Positions 30,773 through 39,250 of a stretch of 64,000 nt of DNA are shown piece after piece. The stretch lies in the NCBI GenBank assembly GCA_002427365.1, contig DIQT01000015.1:76600-140599 (forward strand), read 5' to 3'. Positions within the stretch are counted from its first letter, which is position 1. Each line of letters opens with the position of its first letter. Below the pieces are notes generated by a model that did not search any database, was not told where the DNA came from, and worked only from the letters and a program-made list of their open reading frames with translations. The position numbers and the translations under genes are program-made. The DNA comes from Caryophanales bacterium UBA5455. Lineage in GTDB: Bacteria; Bacillota_I; Bacilli_A; RFN20; CAG-826.

Positions 30773-30781
30773 TGCTACAAT
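30773..30781 (+). promoter_or_regulatory. rpmG promoter
   Basis: TGC plus TACAAT (30776-30781), with TTGTAA at 30754-30759 as a possible -35 (16-bp spacer). Starts about 40 nt before the rpmG ATG. Confidence 0.6.
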
Positions 30782-30828
30782 ATTAATCAAATCTATGATA
30801 TTATTATCACGGTAGTAAGGAGATTTAT

Positions 30829-30978
30829 ATGCGAATTAATATAACGCTTGAATGCAAAGAATGCGGTGAACAAAATTACCGGACCTCGAAAAACAAAAAA
30901 ACGAAACCGGAAAAGCTTGAAATTAAAAAATACTGTCCCCGTTGCGACAAACGGACAATTCATGTGGAAAAGAAATAG
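30829..30978 (+). CDS. rpmG: Ribosomal protein bL33
   Basis: 49-residue large-subunit protein. [17 protein letters not shown], then [19 protein letters not shown] and the basic end KRTIHVEKK are typical of the cysteine-containing (zinc-binding, C+) bL33 with Cys9, Cys12, Cys36 and Cys39. ATG 30829 follows TAAGGAGATTT. In other Firmicutes rpmG often accompanies secE-nusG, not seen here. The stop codon lies inside the 5' arm of an intrinsic terminator. Confidence 0.95.
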   Translation: MRINITLECKECGEQNYRTSKNKKTKPEKLEIKKYCPRCDKRTIHVEKK

Positions 30979-30997
30979 GGCTCTGCCTTATTTTTTT
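30973..30997 (+). terminator. Terminator overlapping the rpmG stop codon
   Basis: AAATAGGGC (30973-30981) pairs with GCCTTATTT (30985-30993; one G-T pair) over a 3-nt loop, followed by T to 30997. The TAG stop (30976-30978) is inside the stem. The next gene's ATG is only 9 bp after the T-run. Confidence 0.8.
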
Positions 30998-31005
30998 AAG
31001 TAGCG

Positions 31006-31641
31006 ATGTTAAAACTAAAAACATTTACGTATCCGGTCCAAGCATTTTCGGCTAATACTTATTTATTAATCGATGAATTAAACAATTGTATCGTCATCGA
31101 TCCTGGCCAAAAAGGTCATGAGTTACGTGACCATCTTTTAGCTAGTGGCCTTAATGTTAAAGCGATTTTATTAACACATACGCATTTTGATCATATGCGC
31201 GGTGTTATGAGTTTAGTGGAACAATTCGATTGTGATGTTTACGCGCATCATATCGATGTTTTATTATTCCAAAATCCTGAATTTAATCGGTATTGTCCAA
31301 CGGATGAACCATTAGTGTTGCCGGATAACATCAAATTCGTAGAAGATAACGAAAATTTAAAGTTACTCGATGCAGAAATTAAAGTATTACATACCCCCTT
31401 TCATACAAAAGGAAGTGTCATTTATTTAATTCCCGCCTTAAATATCGTTTTCACTGGTGATACCTTGTTTAAAGGCTCCATTGGAAGAAGTGACTTATTT
31501 GGTTCTGATCCATTTGTTATCGCGGATAGTTTGCGAATTTTCAAATCGTTACCCAAATCGCTCATTGTCTTACCAGGACATGGCGAAATGACGACCTTAG
31601 AAGAAGAATTAGCAGAAAATTTATATTTAGTTTATGCCTAA
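31006..31641 (+). CDS. Metallo-beta-lactamase-fold hydrolase (YqgX/glyoxalase II-like)
   Basis: 211 residues. The THTHFDH motif (HxHxDH), a later GDTLFKGSIGRSD (Asp metal ligand) and LPGHGEMTTLEEE (last His) mark the glyoxalase II-like branch of the MBL fold. It is probably a hydroxyacylglutathione-hydrolase-type thioesterase; the substrate cannot be told. ATG 31006 has only a weak AAGTAG upstream and follows the rpmG terminator directly, so expression may depend on read-through. Confidence 0.88.
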   Translation: MLKLKTFTYPVQAFSANTYLLIDELNNCIVIDPGQKGHELRDHLLASGLNVKAILLTHTHFDHMRGVMSLVEQFDCDVYAHHIDVLLFQNPEFNRYCPTDEPLVLPDNIKFVEDNENLKLLDAEIKVLHTPFHTKGSVIYLIPALNIVFTGDTLFKGSIGRSDLFGSDPFVIADSLRIFKSLPKSLIVLPGHGEMTTLEEELAENLYLVYA

Positions 31642-31642
31642 A

Positions 31643-31671
31643 TTGTATTACATAGTAAAAATAGGTATAAT
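31643..31671 (+). promoter_or_regulatory. efp promoter
   Basis: -35 TTGTAT (31643-31648), 17-bp spacer, -10 TATAAT (31666-31671), about 30 nt before ATG 31701. Confidence 0.75.
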
Positions 31672-31700
31672 AAATTCGAAAAAAAAAGGAGAAATAAATT

Positions 31701-32258
31701 ATGGCAAACGTTACAGAAATGCGTCCAGGCAATTATTTTCTTGATAATGGCGAAATTTATAATGTTTTAGATATTCATTTAAACAAAACCGCGATGAGAA
31801 AAATGGTCGTTCGCTTAAAAGTAAAAAACGTCCGTTCAGGTGCGATTACTGAACAAACACACAACTCAGGTTATCAACTAGATCGGATCTCGCTTGATAA
31901 ACGGAAAATGAGCTATTTGTATGATGATGGAAGTTTCTTAGTGTTCATGGATAATGAAAACTATGAACAAGTTTCCCTTCCCCGTGCAACACTCGACTGG
32001 GAATTAAAATTCCTTGTTCCTAACTCAGAAGTTGACATTGCGATGTATGAAGGCGAAATTCTAGGCCTTTCTTTACCCGCAAAAGTAAATTTACTCGTTA
32101 CTGAATGTCCCCCAGGTGTTAAAGGAAATACCGCAACTGGTGCGACAAAAGACGCAACATTAGAAACCGGCATTACGATTCGCGTTCCCTTATTCATCGA
32201 AGAAGGCGAACGGATCAGTGTAAAAACTGATACGTGCGAATATGATGGTCGGGCATAG
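31701..32258 (+). CDS. efp: Elongation factor P
   Basis: Relieves ribosome stalling at polyproline. 185 residues in three beta domains. The modified-loop region reads LNKTAMRKMVVRLKV; the tip aligns to the usual Lys/Arg loop but the residue order (N-K-T-A-M-R-K-M) is not the standard PGKGxA, so the modification state is uncertain. C-terminal signature TGATKDATLETGITIRVPLFI is given here in part: DATLETG and RVPLFIEEGE. Strong AAAAGGAG before ATG 31701; YneF-like gene 12 bp downstream. Confidence 0.93.
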   Translation: MANVTEMRPGNYFLDNGEIYNVLDIHLNKTAMRKMVVRLKVKNVRSGAITEQTHNSGYQLDRISLDKRKMSYLYDDGSFLVFMDNENYEQVSLPRATLDWELKFLVPNSEVDIAMYEGEILGLSLPAKVNLLVTECPPGVKGNTATGATKDATLETGITIRVPLFIEEGERISVKTDTCEYDGRA

Positions 32259-32269
32259 GAGCGTATAAT

Positions 32270-32509
32270 ATGGTTTGGTGGCAAAGTTTATTATGGGTTT
32301 TACTCGGCGTTGTCGCTGGCGCAATTATCGGATTTTTTGTTGCAAGATGGTACTTTAAAAAACAAATTGAAGAAAACCCGCCAATTAATGAAGATATGAT
32401 TCGGGCGATGTATACATCGATGGGGCGTAAACCAAGCGAATCACAAATTCGTCAAGTGATGAATAGCGTAAATAAAAATAAACCCAAAGATCAAAAAAAG
32501 AAAAAATAA
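32270..32509 (+). CDS. YneF-like UPF0154 membrane protein
   Basis: 79 residues. A single N-terminal membrane helix (about residues 5-26, WWQSLLWVLLGVVAGAIIG) is followed by ARWYFKKQIEENPPINEDMIR and MGRKPSESQIRQVM, typical of UPF0154. It ends in a lysine tail. ATG 32270, 12 bp after efp. In B. subtilis yneF lies near plsY-parE; here it is also within 1.3 kb of them. Function unknown. Confidence 0.88.
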   Translation: MVWWQSLLWVLLGVVAGAIIGFFVARWYFKKQIEENPPINEDMIRAMYTSMGRKPSESQIRQVMNSVNKNKPKDQKKKK

Positions 32510-32519
32510 GTAACATTTA

Positions 32520-32561
32520 AAACTCACAAGCTAAATGTATAGCGACGGTTGTGAGTTTTTT
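32520..32561 (+). terminator. Terminator after the YneF-like gene
   Basis: AACTCACAA (32521-32529) pairs with TTGTGAGTT (32549-32557) over a 19-nt loop, followed by six T. Confidence 0.85.
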
Positions 32562-32569
32562 ATTTGCGT

Positions 32570-32594
32570 AAAAAAAACGCCGAAGGGGCGTTTT
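32570..32594 (-). terminator. Minus-strand terminator, about 175 nt downstream of plsY
   Basis: On the minus strand AAAACGCC, 5-nt loop, GGCGTTTT followed by more T (A-run 32570-32577 on plus). It defines the end of a long plsY 3' region. Confidence 0.85.
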
Positions 32595-32769
32595 AACACA
32601 TTAAATATTTCTAAATAAGAAGAACAAGTAGTAATGAAGGAAAAGACTAAGTTAATTGTGGCTTAAATTACGCGTGTCAATGAAAAACATAGTCCTAGAC
32701 TTAGAAATCATTTACTTGGATGTTAATCCACAATTGGTATGTGTTAACTAAATAACTACTAATTAATAA
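32595..32769 (-). ncRNA. Structured plsY 3' region or small RNA (candidate)
   Basis: Non-coding stretch between the plsY stop and its terminator. AATTGTGGCTTAA (about 32654-32666, plus strand) pairs with TTAATCCACAATT (about 32723-32735) at 12 of 13 positions. Inside it GTCAATGA pairs with TCATTTAC (one mismatch) and TAGTC with GACTTA. A competing local hairpin TGGAT/ATCCA lies at 32718-32731. No known RNA family recognised; it could be a 3'-UTR structure or a 3'-derived sRNA. Confidence 0.4.
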
Positions 32770-32771
32770 CT
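32744..32771 (-). repeat. 3'-end AT-rich repeat, copy 2 (at plsY stop)
   Basis: About 22 of 28 positions match the family consensus. It overlaps the plsY stop codon. The next bases outward (TCCACAATT) also match the copy near dif. Confidence 0.55.
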
Positions 32772-33474
32772 AATCAGCGTTAGATTGGCCAATTTTATTT
32801 TCAGTTCCATTTAGTAAACGAGCGATATTGCCGTGATGTTGATAAACGATAAAACCCGCTAAAAGGAATAACGCAAGCGCGAAAACTAATGGATTTGTAT
32901 ACGAATAGTAGTAACCAAAATTTTGAAGTTCAGGAACTAAATATATTAACGATATTAAGGCAAGTATGAAAGATGTTACCATTGATGAAAGGGAAACATA
33001 TTTTTTAATACCAACAATTAAAACAAAGATGATTAAACCAACAACGGTGAAAATCCAGTTGCTTGCGACAATGATGCCAGCATAGAAGGCAACACCTTTT
33101 CCGCCTTTAAATTTAAAGAAGAGCGGGAAATTATGGCCAAGCGTTAAAGTGAATAAGGTAACTAAGCTAATAACTTGCGCCCAAATAGCTTCGGGGCCAC
33201 TAGTTAAATTAAAACCAAGCATTACGCCATTTAGTGCCCAGTACATACCAGCGCTTTTGATAATATCAAGAATAATAACGAGAAGGCCAATTTTTGGACC
33301 AAGCACCCGCGCGGTATTTGTGCCTCCCGCATTATGGGAACCATGGTCACGAACATCCTTCCGATAATAGTATTTACTAATTAAAATTGAATTCGAAAGC
33401 GATCCTAATAGATAGCCACTAGGAATTGCGATTATTCCGAAGACAACTAATATTTTGATTAATTCACTACTCAT
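32770..33474 (-). CDS. plsY: Acyl-phosphate glycerol-3-phosphate acyltransferase PlsY
   Basis: Membrane enzyme that makes lysophosphatidic acid from acyl phosphate and glycerol 3-phosphate, the first step of phospholipid synthesis. 234 residues with five or more membrane helices. Conserved loops: GSHNAGGTNTARVLG, GHNFPLFFKFKGGKGVA and HHGNIARLLNGTENKIG. ATG at 33474 follows GAGGTAA. It is divergent from parE, as in B. subtilis, with a -10 TATAAT (33527-33522, minus). Confidence 0.95.
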   Translation of the reverse strand: MSSELIKILVVFGIIAIPSGYLLGSLSNSILISKYYYRKDVRDHGSHNAGGTNTARVLGPKIGLLVIILDIIKSAGMYWALNGVMLGFNLTSGPEAIWAQVISLVTLFTLTLGHNFPLFFKFKGGKGVAFYAGIIVASNWIFTVVGLIIFVLIVGIKKYVSLSSMVTSFILALISLIYLVPELQNFGYYYSYTNPLVFALALFLLAGFIVYQHHGNIARLLNGTENKIGQSNAD

Positions 33475-33521
33475 AAAATTACCTCAGAAAAGTAAAAAGA
33501 TAAACTAAATTATCTGTTTTA

Positions 33522-33546
33522 ATTATACTGATTTTATTGGTATAAT
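33522..33546. promoter_or_regulatory. Divergent plsY/parE promoter region
   Basis: Plus strand: TGG (33538-33540) with TATAAT (33541-33546) for parE. Minus strand: TATAAT at 33527-33522 for plsY. The two -10 boxes are 13 bp apart, back to back, so polymerases at the two promoters would interfere. Confidence 0.65.
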
Positions 33547-33588
33547 AAAGGGAAATGAAAATTAAAGGTAGACAACTTGGAGGTGTGA

Positions 33589-35562
33589 ATGGACGAATTA
33601 AATAAAAAAACTTCCTCCTATACAGAAGATAGTATTGAGTTACTTGAAGGGCTTGAAGGTGTCCGGAAACGGCCGGCAATGTATATTGGTTCTTCAAACC
33701 AAACCGGCTTACATCATTTGGTATGGGAAGTAGTCGATAACGCTGTCGATGAAGCGATGAGCGGATATGGCGATAAAATTACGGTAACGATCCATAAAGA
33801 TGGTTCTTTAAGTGTGCTTGATGAGGGGCGGGGAATTCCTGTTGGTATTCATCGGCAAAGTAAAATTCCAGCCGTTCAACTCATTTTTCAAACATTACAT
33901 AGTGGCGGAAAGTTTTCCGACTCCGTTTATAAATCAGCAGCGGGTCTCCATGGCGTTGGGGCGGCGGTCACGAATGCGTTAAGTGAATGGCTTGAAGTTA
34001 ATGTGTATCGTGATGGGACAATTTATTATTTACGGTTTGAAAACGGGGGAAAACTCGTTGTGCCGCTTGAAGAACAAGGTCGAACTAGTAAACATGGAAC
34101 GCTTGTTACGTTTAAACCCGACCCATTAATTTTTGGTAATCATGAATTTAAATGGGACACAATTATTAATCACTTACAAGAAAGTGCCTTCTTATTAAAG
34201 AAAGTTCGCTTTGTCATTATTGATGAACGGGCGAATTTAAAAGAAGAATTTTATTATGAAGATGGGTTACGGGAATATATTAGGATTGTTAATCAATCGA
34301 AAACCCCCTTACATGATGTGTTTGGGTTTGAAGATATCGTAGAAGTTACATCAAATGGGAAAAAACACGAACTAAAAATTGAAATTGCGATGCAATATTG
34401 TAACGATGATTATGGCGAAACGATTTTAAGTTATGTTAATAACGTTCGGACGCATGATGGGGGAACGCATGAAACAGGCTTTAAAACAGGCTTAACGCGC
34501 GTTATTAATGATTTTGCCCAAGATTATAACTTATTAAAAAATAAAGCTAAATTAGATGGTAGCGATATTCGCGAAGGCTTAACCGCGATTATTTCGTTAC
34601 GAATTCCCGAAGATATTCTTGAGTTCGAAGGTCAAACAAAAGGAAAACTGGGGACACCTGATGCAATGCAAGCAGTTAATAACTTCTTATATACGAAGAT
34701 GAATTATTATCTACATGAAAATCTTCCGTTAGCGACCGCGATTGTTAACAAAGCACTTGATTCGCAATCCGCGCGACTAGCGGCGAGAAAAGCCAAAGAC
34801 GATGCAAGAAAAATTCGTAAACCCAAACGTGAACTTATTATTTCTGGTAAGCTCACGCCGGCGCAATCGAAAGAATATGCGAAAAATGAATTATTCATTG
34901 TCGAAGGCGATTCCGCGGGTGGTACCGCAAAAAGTGGGAGAAACCGTATTCATCAAGCGATTTTACCATTACGGGGCAAACCGTTAAACACCGATACAAA
35001 CTCGATGGAACGGATGCTTAAAAACGAAGAATATGCGACCTTAATTAACACCATCGGAGCTGGCATTGGCAAAGACTTTGATCTTGAAGATGCCCATTAT
35101 GGCAAAATCATTATTATGACGGACGCCGATACTGATGGAGCGCACATTCAAACGTTACTGTTAACATTCTTTTATCATTACATGAAACCCGCCCTAAAAG
35201 CGGGAATGATTTATATTGCCGTTCCACCGTTATACCGCGTTTATAAAGAAGTAAACAAGAAAATTGTTTATCGCTATGCGTGGGATGATGAAAGCTTAGA
35301 AGAAGCGAAAAAAGAAATGGGTCGTAATTATAAGATTAATCGCTATAAAGGGTTAGGGGAAATGAACGCCGACCAATTATGGGAAACAACGATGAACCCA
35401 GAAACAAGAACGCTTTTACGTGTTTCCGTTAATGATCCACTTCTTGTTGAAAAACGTGTTTCAACCTTAATGGGAAAAGATGCATCCTTGCGGCGGAAAT
35501 GGATTGAAGAAAACGTTGATTTTGATGAAGAAGATGAATTTTTGAAGGAGCCCTTGAAGTAG
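33589..35562 (+). CDS. parE: DNA topoisomerase IV subunit B
   Basis: ATPase subunit of topoisomerase IV, which decatenates daughter chromosomes. 657 residues: GHKL ATPase (VWEVVDNAVDEAMSG, DEGRGIPVG, HGVGAAVTNALS), transducer, and TOPRIM (VEGDSAGGTAKSGR, DADTDGAHI). ATG 33589 follows TGGAGGTG. Called ParE, not GyrB, from the plsY-parE-parC synteny and the ParC-type partner. parC begins at the next base after its stop. Confidence 0.94.
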   Translation: MDELNKKTSSYTEDSIELLEGLEGVRKRPAMYIGSSNQTGLHHLVWEVVDNAVDEAMSGYGDKITVTIHKDGSLSVLDEGRGIPVGIHRQSKIPAVQLIFQTLHSGGKFSDSVYKSAAGLHGVGAAVTNALSEWLEVNVYRDGTIYYLRFENGGKLVVPLEEQGRTSKHGTLVTFKPDPLIFGNHEFKWDTIINHLQESAFLLKKVRFVIIDERANLKEEFYYEDGLREYIRIVNQSKTPLHDVFGFEDIVEVTSNGKKHELKIEIAMQYCNDDYGETILSYVNNVRTHDGGTHETGFKTGLTRVINDFAQDYNLLKNKAKLDGSDIREGLTAIISLRIPEDILEFEGQTKGKLGTPDAMQAVNNFLYTKMNYYLHENLPLATAIVNKALDSQSARLAARKAKDDARKIRKPKRELIISGKLTPAQSKEYAKNELFIVEGDSAGGTAKSGRNRIHQAILPLRGKPLNTDTNSMERMLKNEEYATLINTIGAGIGKDFDLEDAHYGKIIIMTDADTDGAHIQTLLLTFFYHYMKPALKAGMIYIAVPPLYRVYKEVNKKIVYRYAWDDESLEEAKKEMGRNYKINRYKGLGEMNADQLWETTMNPETRTLLRVSVNDPLLVEKRVSTLMGKDASLRRKWIEENVDFDEEDEFLKEPLK

Positions 35563-38184
35563 ATGGCAAAAAAGAAAAAAACAAAGGCACCGGAAATTAC
35601 ATACGTCGAACATATTGTTGATGCGGCAATGGACGACATCATGGGCGAACGTTTTGGTGTTTACGCAAAAGAAGTCATCCAAAATCGGGCAATTCCTGAT
35701 GTACGAGATGGATTAAAGCCTGTCCAACGCCGGATTATTTTTGCAATGAACGAAGATGGAAATACGTTTAATAAACCAACAAAAAAATGCGCGCATACAG
35801 TCGGGTCGGTCATGGGGAAATATCACCCCCATGGTGACTCCTCAATTTATGAAGCGTTAGCGCGAATGTCGCAACCGTGGGTCATGCGCTTACCCTTAAT
35901 TGACTTCCAAGGTAATAATGGTTCAATTGATGGCGACTCACCAGCGGCCTATCGGTATACTGAAGCGCGGCTTGGCGAAGTTAGTGAAGAACTTGTCCGT
36001 GACTTAAAAAAAGACACAGTTGATATGATGTTAACGTTTGATGATACCGACTTAGAACCAACGGTTTTACCGGCTCGTTATCCTAACTTATATGTTAATG
36101 GTGCACAAGGCATTGCGGTTGGAGTTGCAACGGAAATTCCACCCCACAATTTAGGGGAAATAATTGACGCGGTCATTCATCGGTTAAGTTATAAACGGGT
36201 GAGCGTCGACGATTTACGCGCGCACGTCCTCGGGCCTGATTTCCCAACTGGCGGAATTATTTATAATACCGAAGGGCTCGATGCGATTTATGAAACGGGG
36301 CGTGGCCGGATTGAAATTGAAGCCAGAACCCATATTGAAGAGCAAAAGAACTTAAATTTAATTGTCGTAACGGAAATTCCTTACGCGGTTAATAAAAACA
36401 ATATTATTAAAGAACTTGATGCGATTACACGAAATAAACAAATTGATGGAATTATCGAAGCGCGTGATGAAAGTGACCGTGAAGGGTTACGGATCGTTAT
36501 CGAAGTGCGAAAAGACGTCGATGTGGAAATTATTCGTGATTTTATCTTAAATAAAACGTCCTTACGCTCGGGGTATTCAGCGAATATCGTCGCGATTGTT
36601 GATGGAAGACCAAAAACCTTAAGTTTATTAGATTATGTTGATGCATATGTTGCGCACCAACGTGATGTTTTAACGCGCCGGAGTAACTTTGATTTAGTGA
36701 AGTTTACTGACCGACTTCACATTGTTGATGGATTAATTCAAGCGATTAGTGTTGTTGATGAAGTTGTTAAAATCATTCGCGCGAGTAAAGATAAGCAAGA
36801 TGCAAAAGCGAATTTAATGGCCCGCTATAAGTTTAGTGAACTCCAAGCGGAAGCAATTGTTACGTTACAACTATACAAACTAACAAATACGGATATTAGT
36901 GTTTTAGAAGCAGAAGCAAGTGAATTACGGAAAAATATTGCTAACCTTAAAGAAATTCTAGCCGATGAAAATAAGCTTGATAAAATCATCATTCAAGATT
37001 TAAAAGCGATTAAAGCAAAATACGCGACCCCACGCTTAAGTGAAATCGGTGGTGAACGCGAAGTCGTCACAATCGATAAACGCGATTTAATTGCGGAAGA
37101 AAAAGTGATGATCGCCGTGACGAAAGATGGTTACATTAAACGTTCATCGTTAAAAAGCTATACGATGAGTGGTGAAAATGCGCTTCCTGGCATTAAACCT
37201 GGTGATTTATTAATTTCAATGGGTGAAGCTCTGACGACGGATTTCTTAATTGCGTTTACAAATTTAGGCAATTATTTCTATTTGCCAATTTATGAACTCC
37301 AAGATATTCGCTGGAAAGATGAAGGCAACCATATTAACTATTTAGTTAGTTTAGGGCGCGAAGAAAAAATTATTAAAACATTCTTAATTAATGATTTCCG
37401 CGGTGACCTTTACTTTATTTCCTTATCGAAGAAAGGCCAAATTAAGCGCTCAACGATTAAAGAATACGAAGTTACGCGGTATAAGCGGACAATTCGAAGT
37501 ATGCGCTTATTAAAGAGTGATGAAATTATCGATGTCGCGGTTAGTAGTGGAAATTCCAATGTCTTAGTTGTCGCTAATGATGGGAAAGCAACGTTCTTTA
37601 ATGAAAACGAACTAACAATTCTATCAACAACTGCGGGTGGTGTAAAAGCACTTAATAATCTTAAAAAAGCGACCGCTCTAGCGGTTATAACATATTTGCC
37701 AAATGAAAAAGGTAAACTTGTTGCATTGACCGATAAAGGTCACTTACGGATTTTTGATATTAATTATTTAGAATTGACCCCGCGGTTAGGAAAAATGCAG
37801 TCAATCTTTAAATTATTCAAGTCGGATACGCATAATCTTATCTACTTAGCAAAATTAGAACACGCGCAAACACCGTTTAGCCTTAATGCACTGACCTCAT
37901 CAAGTAATGTATTAACACTTAATGTAAGCGACCTACGCCCAACCCAACTTGATAAATATGCGAAGAAGAACATCGATGAACTAGCGGAAAAAGATAGTTT
38001 CGTTGGTGTCTATAATGAAAAGATCGATTTAATTAGTAAAGACTTAGAATCTTATGAACCCGAAATTATCGAAACACCCGTTGAAGAAAAAGTAGTTAAG
38101 ACGAGTGAAAAACCTCTTGTTGATGAAGAAACCGACAAAGAAGCCTATGAACAAATTAGTATCTTTGATGTTATGGGTGATTAA
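35563..38184 (+). CDS. parC: DNA topoisomerase IV subunit A
   Basis: DNA-cleaving subunit. 873 residues. [19 protein letters not shown] and the catalytic Tyr in [10 protein letters not shown] are clear. The C-terminal beta-pinwheel has no GyrA box (QRRGGxG), supporting ParC. The end is odd: an acidic linker and then QISIF (residues 864-868) plus DVMGD, resembling a beta-clamp-binding pentapeptide. The ribosome binding site (GAAGGAG) lies inside the end of parE. A terminator follows. Confidence 0.94.
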   Translation: MAKKKKTKAPEITYVEHIVDAAMDDIMGERFGVYAKEVIQNRAIPDVRDGLKPVQRRIIFAMNEDGNTFNKPTKKCAHTVGSVMGKYHPHGDSSIYEALARMSQPWVMRLPLIDFQGNNGSIDGDSPAAYRYTEARLGEVSEELVRDLKKDTVDMMLTFDDTDLEPTVLPARYPNLYVNGAQGIAVGVATEIPPHNLGEIIDAVIHRLSYKRVSVDDLRAHVLGPDFPTGGIIYNTEGLDAIYETGRGRIEIEARTHIEEQKNLNLIVVTEIPYAVNKNNIIKELDAITRNKQIDGIIEARDESDREGLRIVIEVRKDVDVEIIRDFILNKTSLRSGYSANIVAIVDGRPKTLSLLDYVDAYVAHQRDVLTRRSNFDLVKFTDRLHIVDGLIQAISVVDEVVKIIRASKDKQDAKANLMARYKFSELQAEAIVTLQLYKLTNTDISVLEAEASELRKNIANLKEILADENKLDKIIIQDLKAIKAKYATPRLSEIGGEREVVTIDKRDLIAEEKVMIAVTKDGYIKRSSLKSYTMSGENALPGIKPGDLLISMGEALTTDFLIAFTNLGNYFYLPIYELQDIRWKDEGNHINYLVSLGREEKIIKTFLINDFRGDLYFISLSKKGQIKRSTIKEYEVTRYKRTIRSMRLLKSDEIIDVAVSSGNSNVLVVANDGKATFFNENELTILSTTAGGVKALNNLKKATALAVITYLPNEKGKLVALTDKGHLRIFDINYLELTPRLGKMQSIFKLFKSDTHNLIYLAKLEHAQTPFSLNALTSSSNVLTLNVSDLRPTQLDKYAKKNIDELAEKDSFVGVYNEKIDLISKDLESYEPEIIETPVEEKVVKTSEKPLVDEETDKEAYEQISIFDVMGD

Positions 38185-38219
38185 TTAAGTCGACTTAGTT
38201 AAAAAAAGTACAAAAAGAA

Positions 38220-38250
38220 AGCACCATTTATGAATAATGGTGCTATTTTT
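38220..38250. terminator. Bidirectional terminator after parC
   Basis: AGCACCATT (38220-38228), 7-nt loop, AATGGTGCT (38236-38244), then ATTTTT. On the minus strand the stem runs into TTTCTTTTT, so it can serve the convergent small gene as well. Confidence 0.9.
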
Positions 38251-38330
38251 AACTTATAAACTACTAACTACTTACTAGAAATATACAAAGTAAGGTTTTA
38301 GACGGTATTTATTTGTTTTATTAGTGAGTT

Positions 38331-38597
38331 TTATAAAATTATTTTAAAAACCATCAAAAAGGTGTATAAGCCCGCAGCGATTAAGCTAAATAAGGCAAAT
38401 TGATAATCCACCTTGCGATATGTTGGTGCGGATTGCCGTTTGTCAGTATAGACTTGATAATAGCCAAAAATAATCGGTATTAAACCAAAAAACGGATTTA
38501 AAAGCGAAATCCCTAACCCAACAACGGTTAAAATTCGCGATTGATTTAATTTTCCAAAACTTGGTTTACTTAGATCAGTGTAAGCATTTTTCTTCAT
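38331..38597 (-). CDS. Small two-helix membrane protein, unknown
   Basis: 88 residues from ATG at 38597 (AGGAG 7 bp upstream); the longer frame upstream lacks a site. Two predicted membrane helices at about residues 22-48 and 67-87, joined by a polar loop (YYQVYTDKRQSAPTYRKVD). The pattern GLGISLLNPFFGLIPIIFGY recalls DUF4190-like proteins, but I do not assign a family. It runs against the local gene direction, between parC and yqeG. Confidence 0.7.
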   Translation of the reverse strand: MKKNAYTDLSKPSFGKLNQSRILTVVGLGISLLNPFFGLIPIIFGYYQVYTDKRQSAPTYRKVDYQFALFSLIAAGLYTFLMVFKIIL

Positions 38598-38699
38598 ATT
38601 TTTGCTCCTACCTGTGATTATAACGAAACAAACCATATAAATAAATAAAATTAATCGGAAAGATGAGTTTATTATCTTTTATTTATCGGTGTTTTTCAT

Positions 38700-38705
38700 T
38701 ATAAT
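38700..38705 (+). promoter_or_regulatory. yqeG operon -10
   Basis: TATAAT 17 bp before the yqeG ATG, with AGAGGAAAG between. No clear -35. Confidence 0.5.
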
Positions 38706-38722
38706 AGCAGTAGAGGAAAGTT

Positions 38723-39250
38723 ATGTTTAAAAAGTATATCCCCACCTACTATGCCCAAAATATCTATGAAGTCCCGCGGGACTTTTATCGAAAGCAAGGA
38801 ATTAAAACGCTATTTATCGACCTTGATAATACATTAGCGAGTTATAAAGCGGATTTACCTGATGAAAAAGCTCGGGCGCTTATTGAAGAATTACGAAGTT
38901 ACGGATACAATATAATTATCATTTCGAATAACCATTCGGGGCGAGTTGAAAAATACGCGGCAGGCTTAAATTTACCATTATTAGCGAATGCCCGAAAACC
39001 CTTTGCCTTTAAAATCAAACGGGTAATTGCGGAACATGAAATTGACCCAAATTCAACAATCTTAATCGGGGATCAATTAATTACCGATGTGCGCGCTGCA
39101 AAAAGGGCGAAAATTCATGTGATGTTAACCGAAAAGCTTGTAAAAGAAGATCAATGGACAACACACTTTAATCGCTTATTCGATCGACCAATCCGCAAAT
39201 ATTTACGGAAGAAAGGTCGTTTAGCAAACTGGAGGGAATTTTATGAGTGA
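38723..39250 (+). CDS. yqeG: YqeG-type HAD phosphatase
   Basis: 175 residues, HAD superfamily IIIA. The nucleophile motif is FIDLDNTLA, with IIISNN (Thr/Ser motif II) and LIGDQLITDVRAAKR (motif IV). Substrate uncertain; known only as the first gene of the yqeG-yqeH ribosome assembly cluster. ATG 38723 follows AGAGGAAAG. It ends with TGA inside an 8-bp overlap with yqeH. Confidence 0.93.
   Translation: MFKKYIPTYYAQNIYEVPRDFYRKQGIKTLFIDLDNTLASYKADLPDEKARALIEELRSYGYNIIIISNNHSGRVEKYAAGLNLPLLANARKPFAFKIKRVIAEHEIDPNSTILIGDQLITDVRAAKRAKIHVMLTEKLVKEDQWTTHFNRLFDRPIRKYLRKKGRLANWREFYE

Noticed and set aside
31773..31815. Standard PGKG-type modified loop in EF-P
   Set aside because: The loop reads N-K-T-A-M-R-K-M. 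I did not claim a known modification from this sequence alone.
32650..32760. Integron-like attC site in the plsY 3' region
   Set aside because: The inverted repeats lack the GTTRRRY/RYYYAAC core pair and no integron integrase is present. xerD is a housekeeping gene.
33589..38184. gyrB-gyrA instead of parE-parC
   Set aside because: The A subunit has no GyrA box in its C-terminal domain and the pair sits next to plsY, the usual place of parE-parC.
24942..39250. Possible use of TGA as Trp (Mycoplasma code)
   Set aside because: No gene contains an internal TGA, conserved Trp positions are TGG, and the two terminal TGA codons are followed at once by TAA in frame. The standard code explains all genes.
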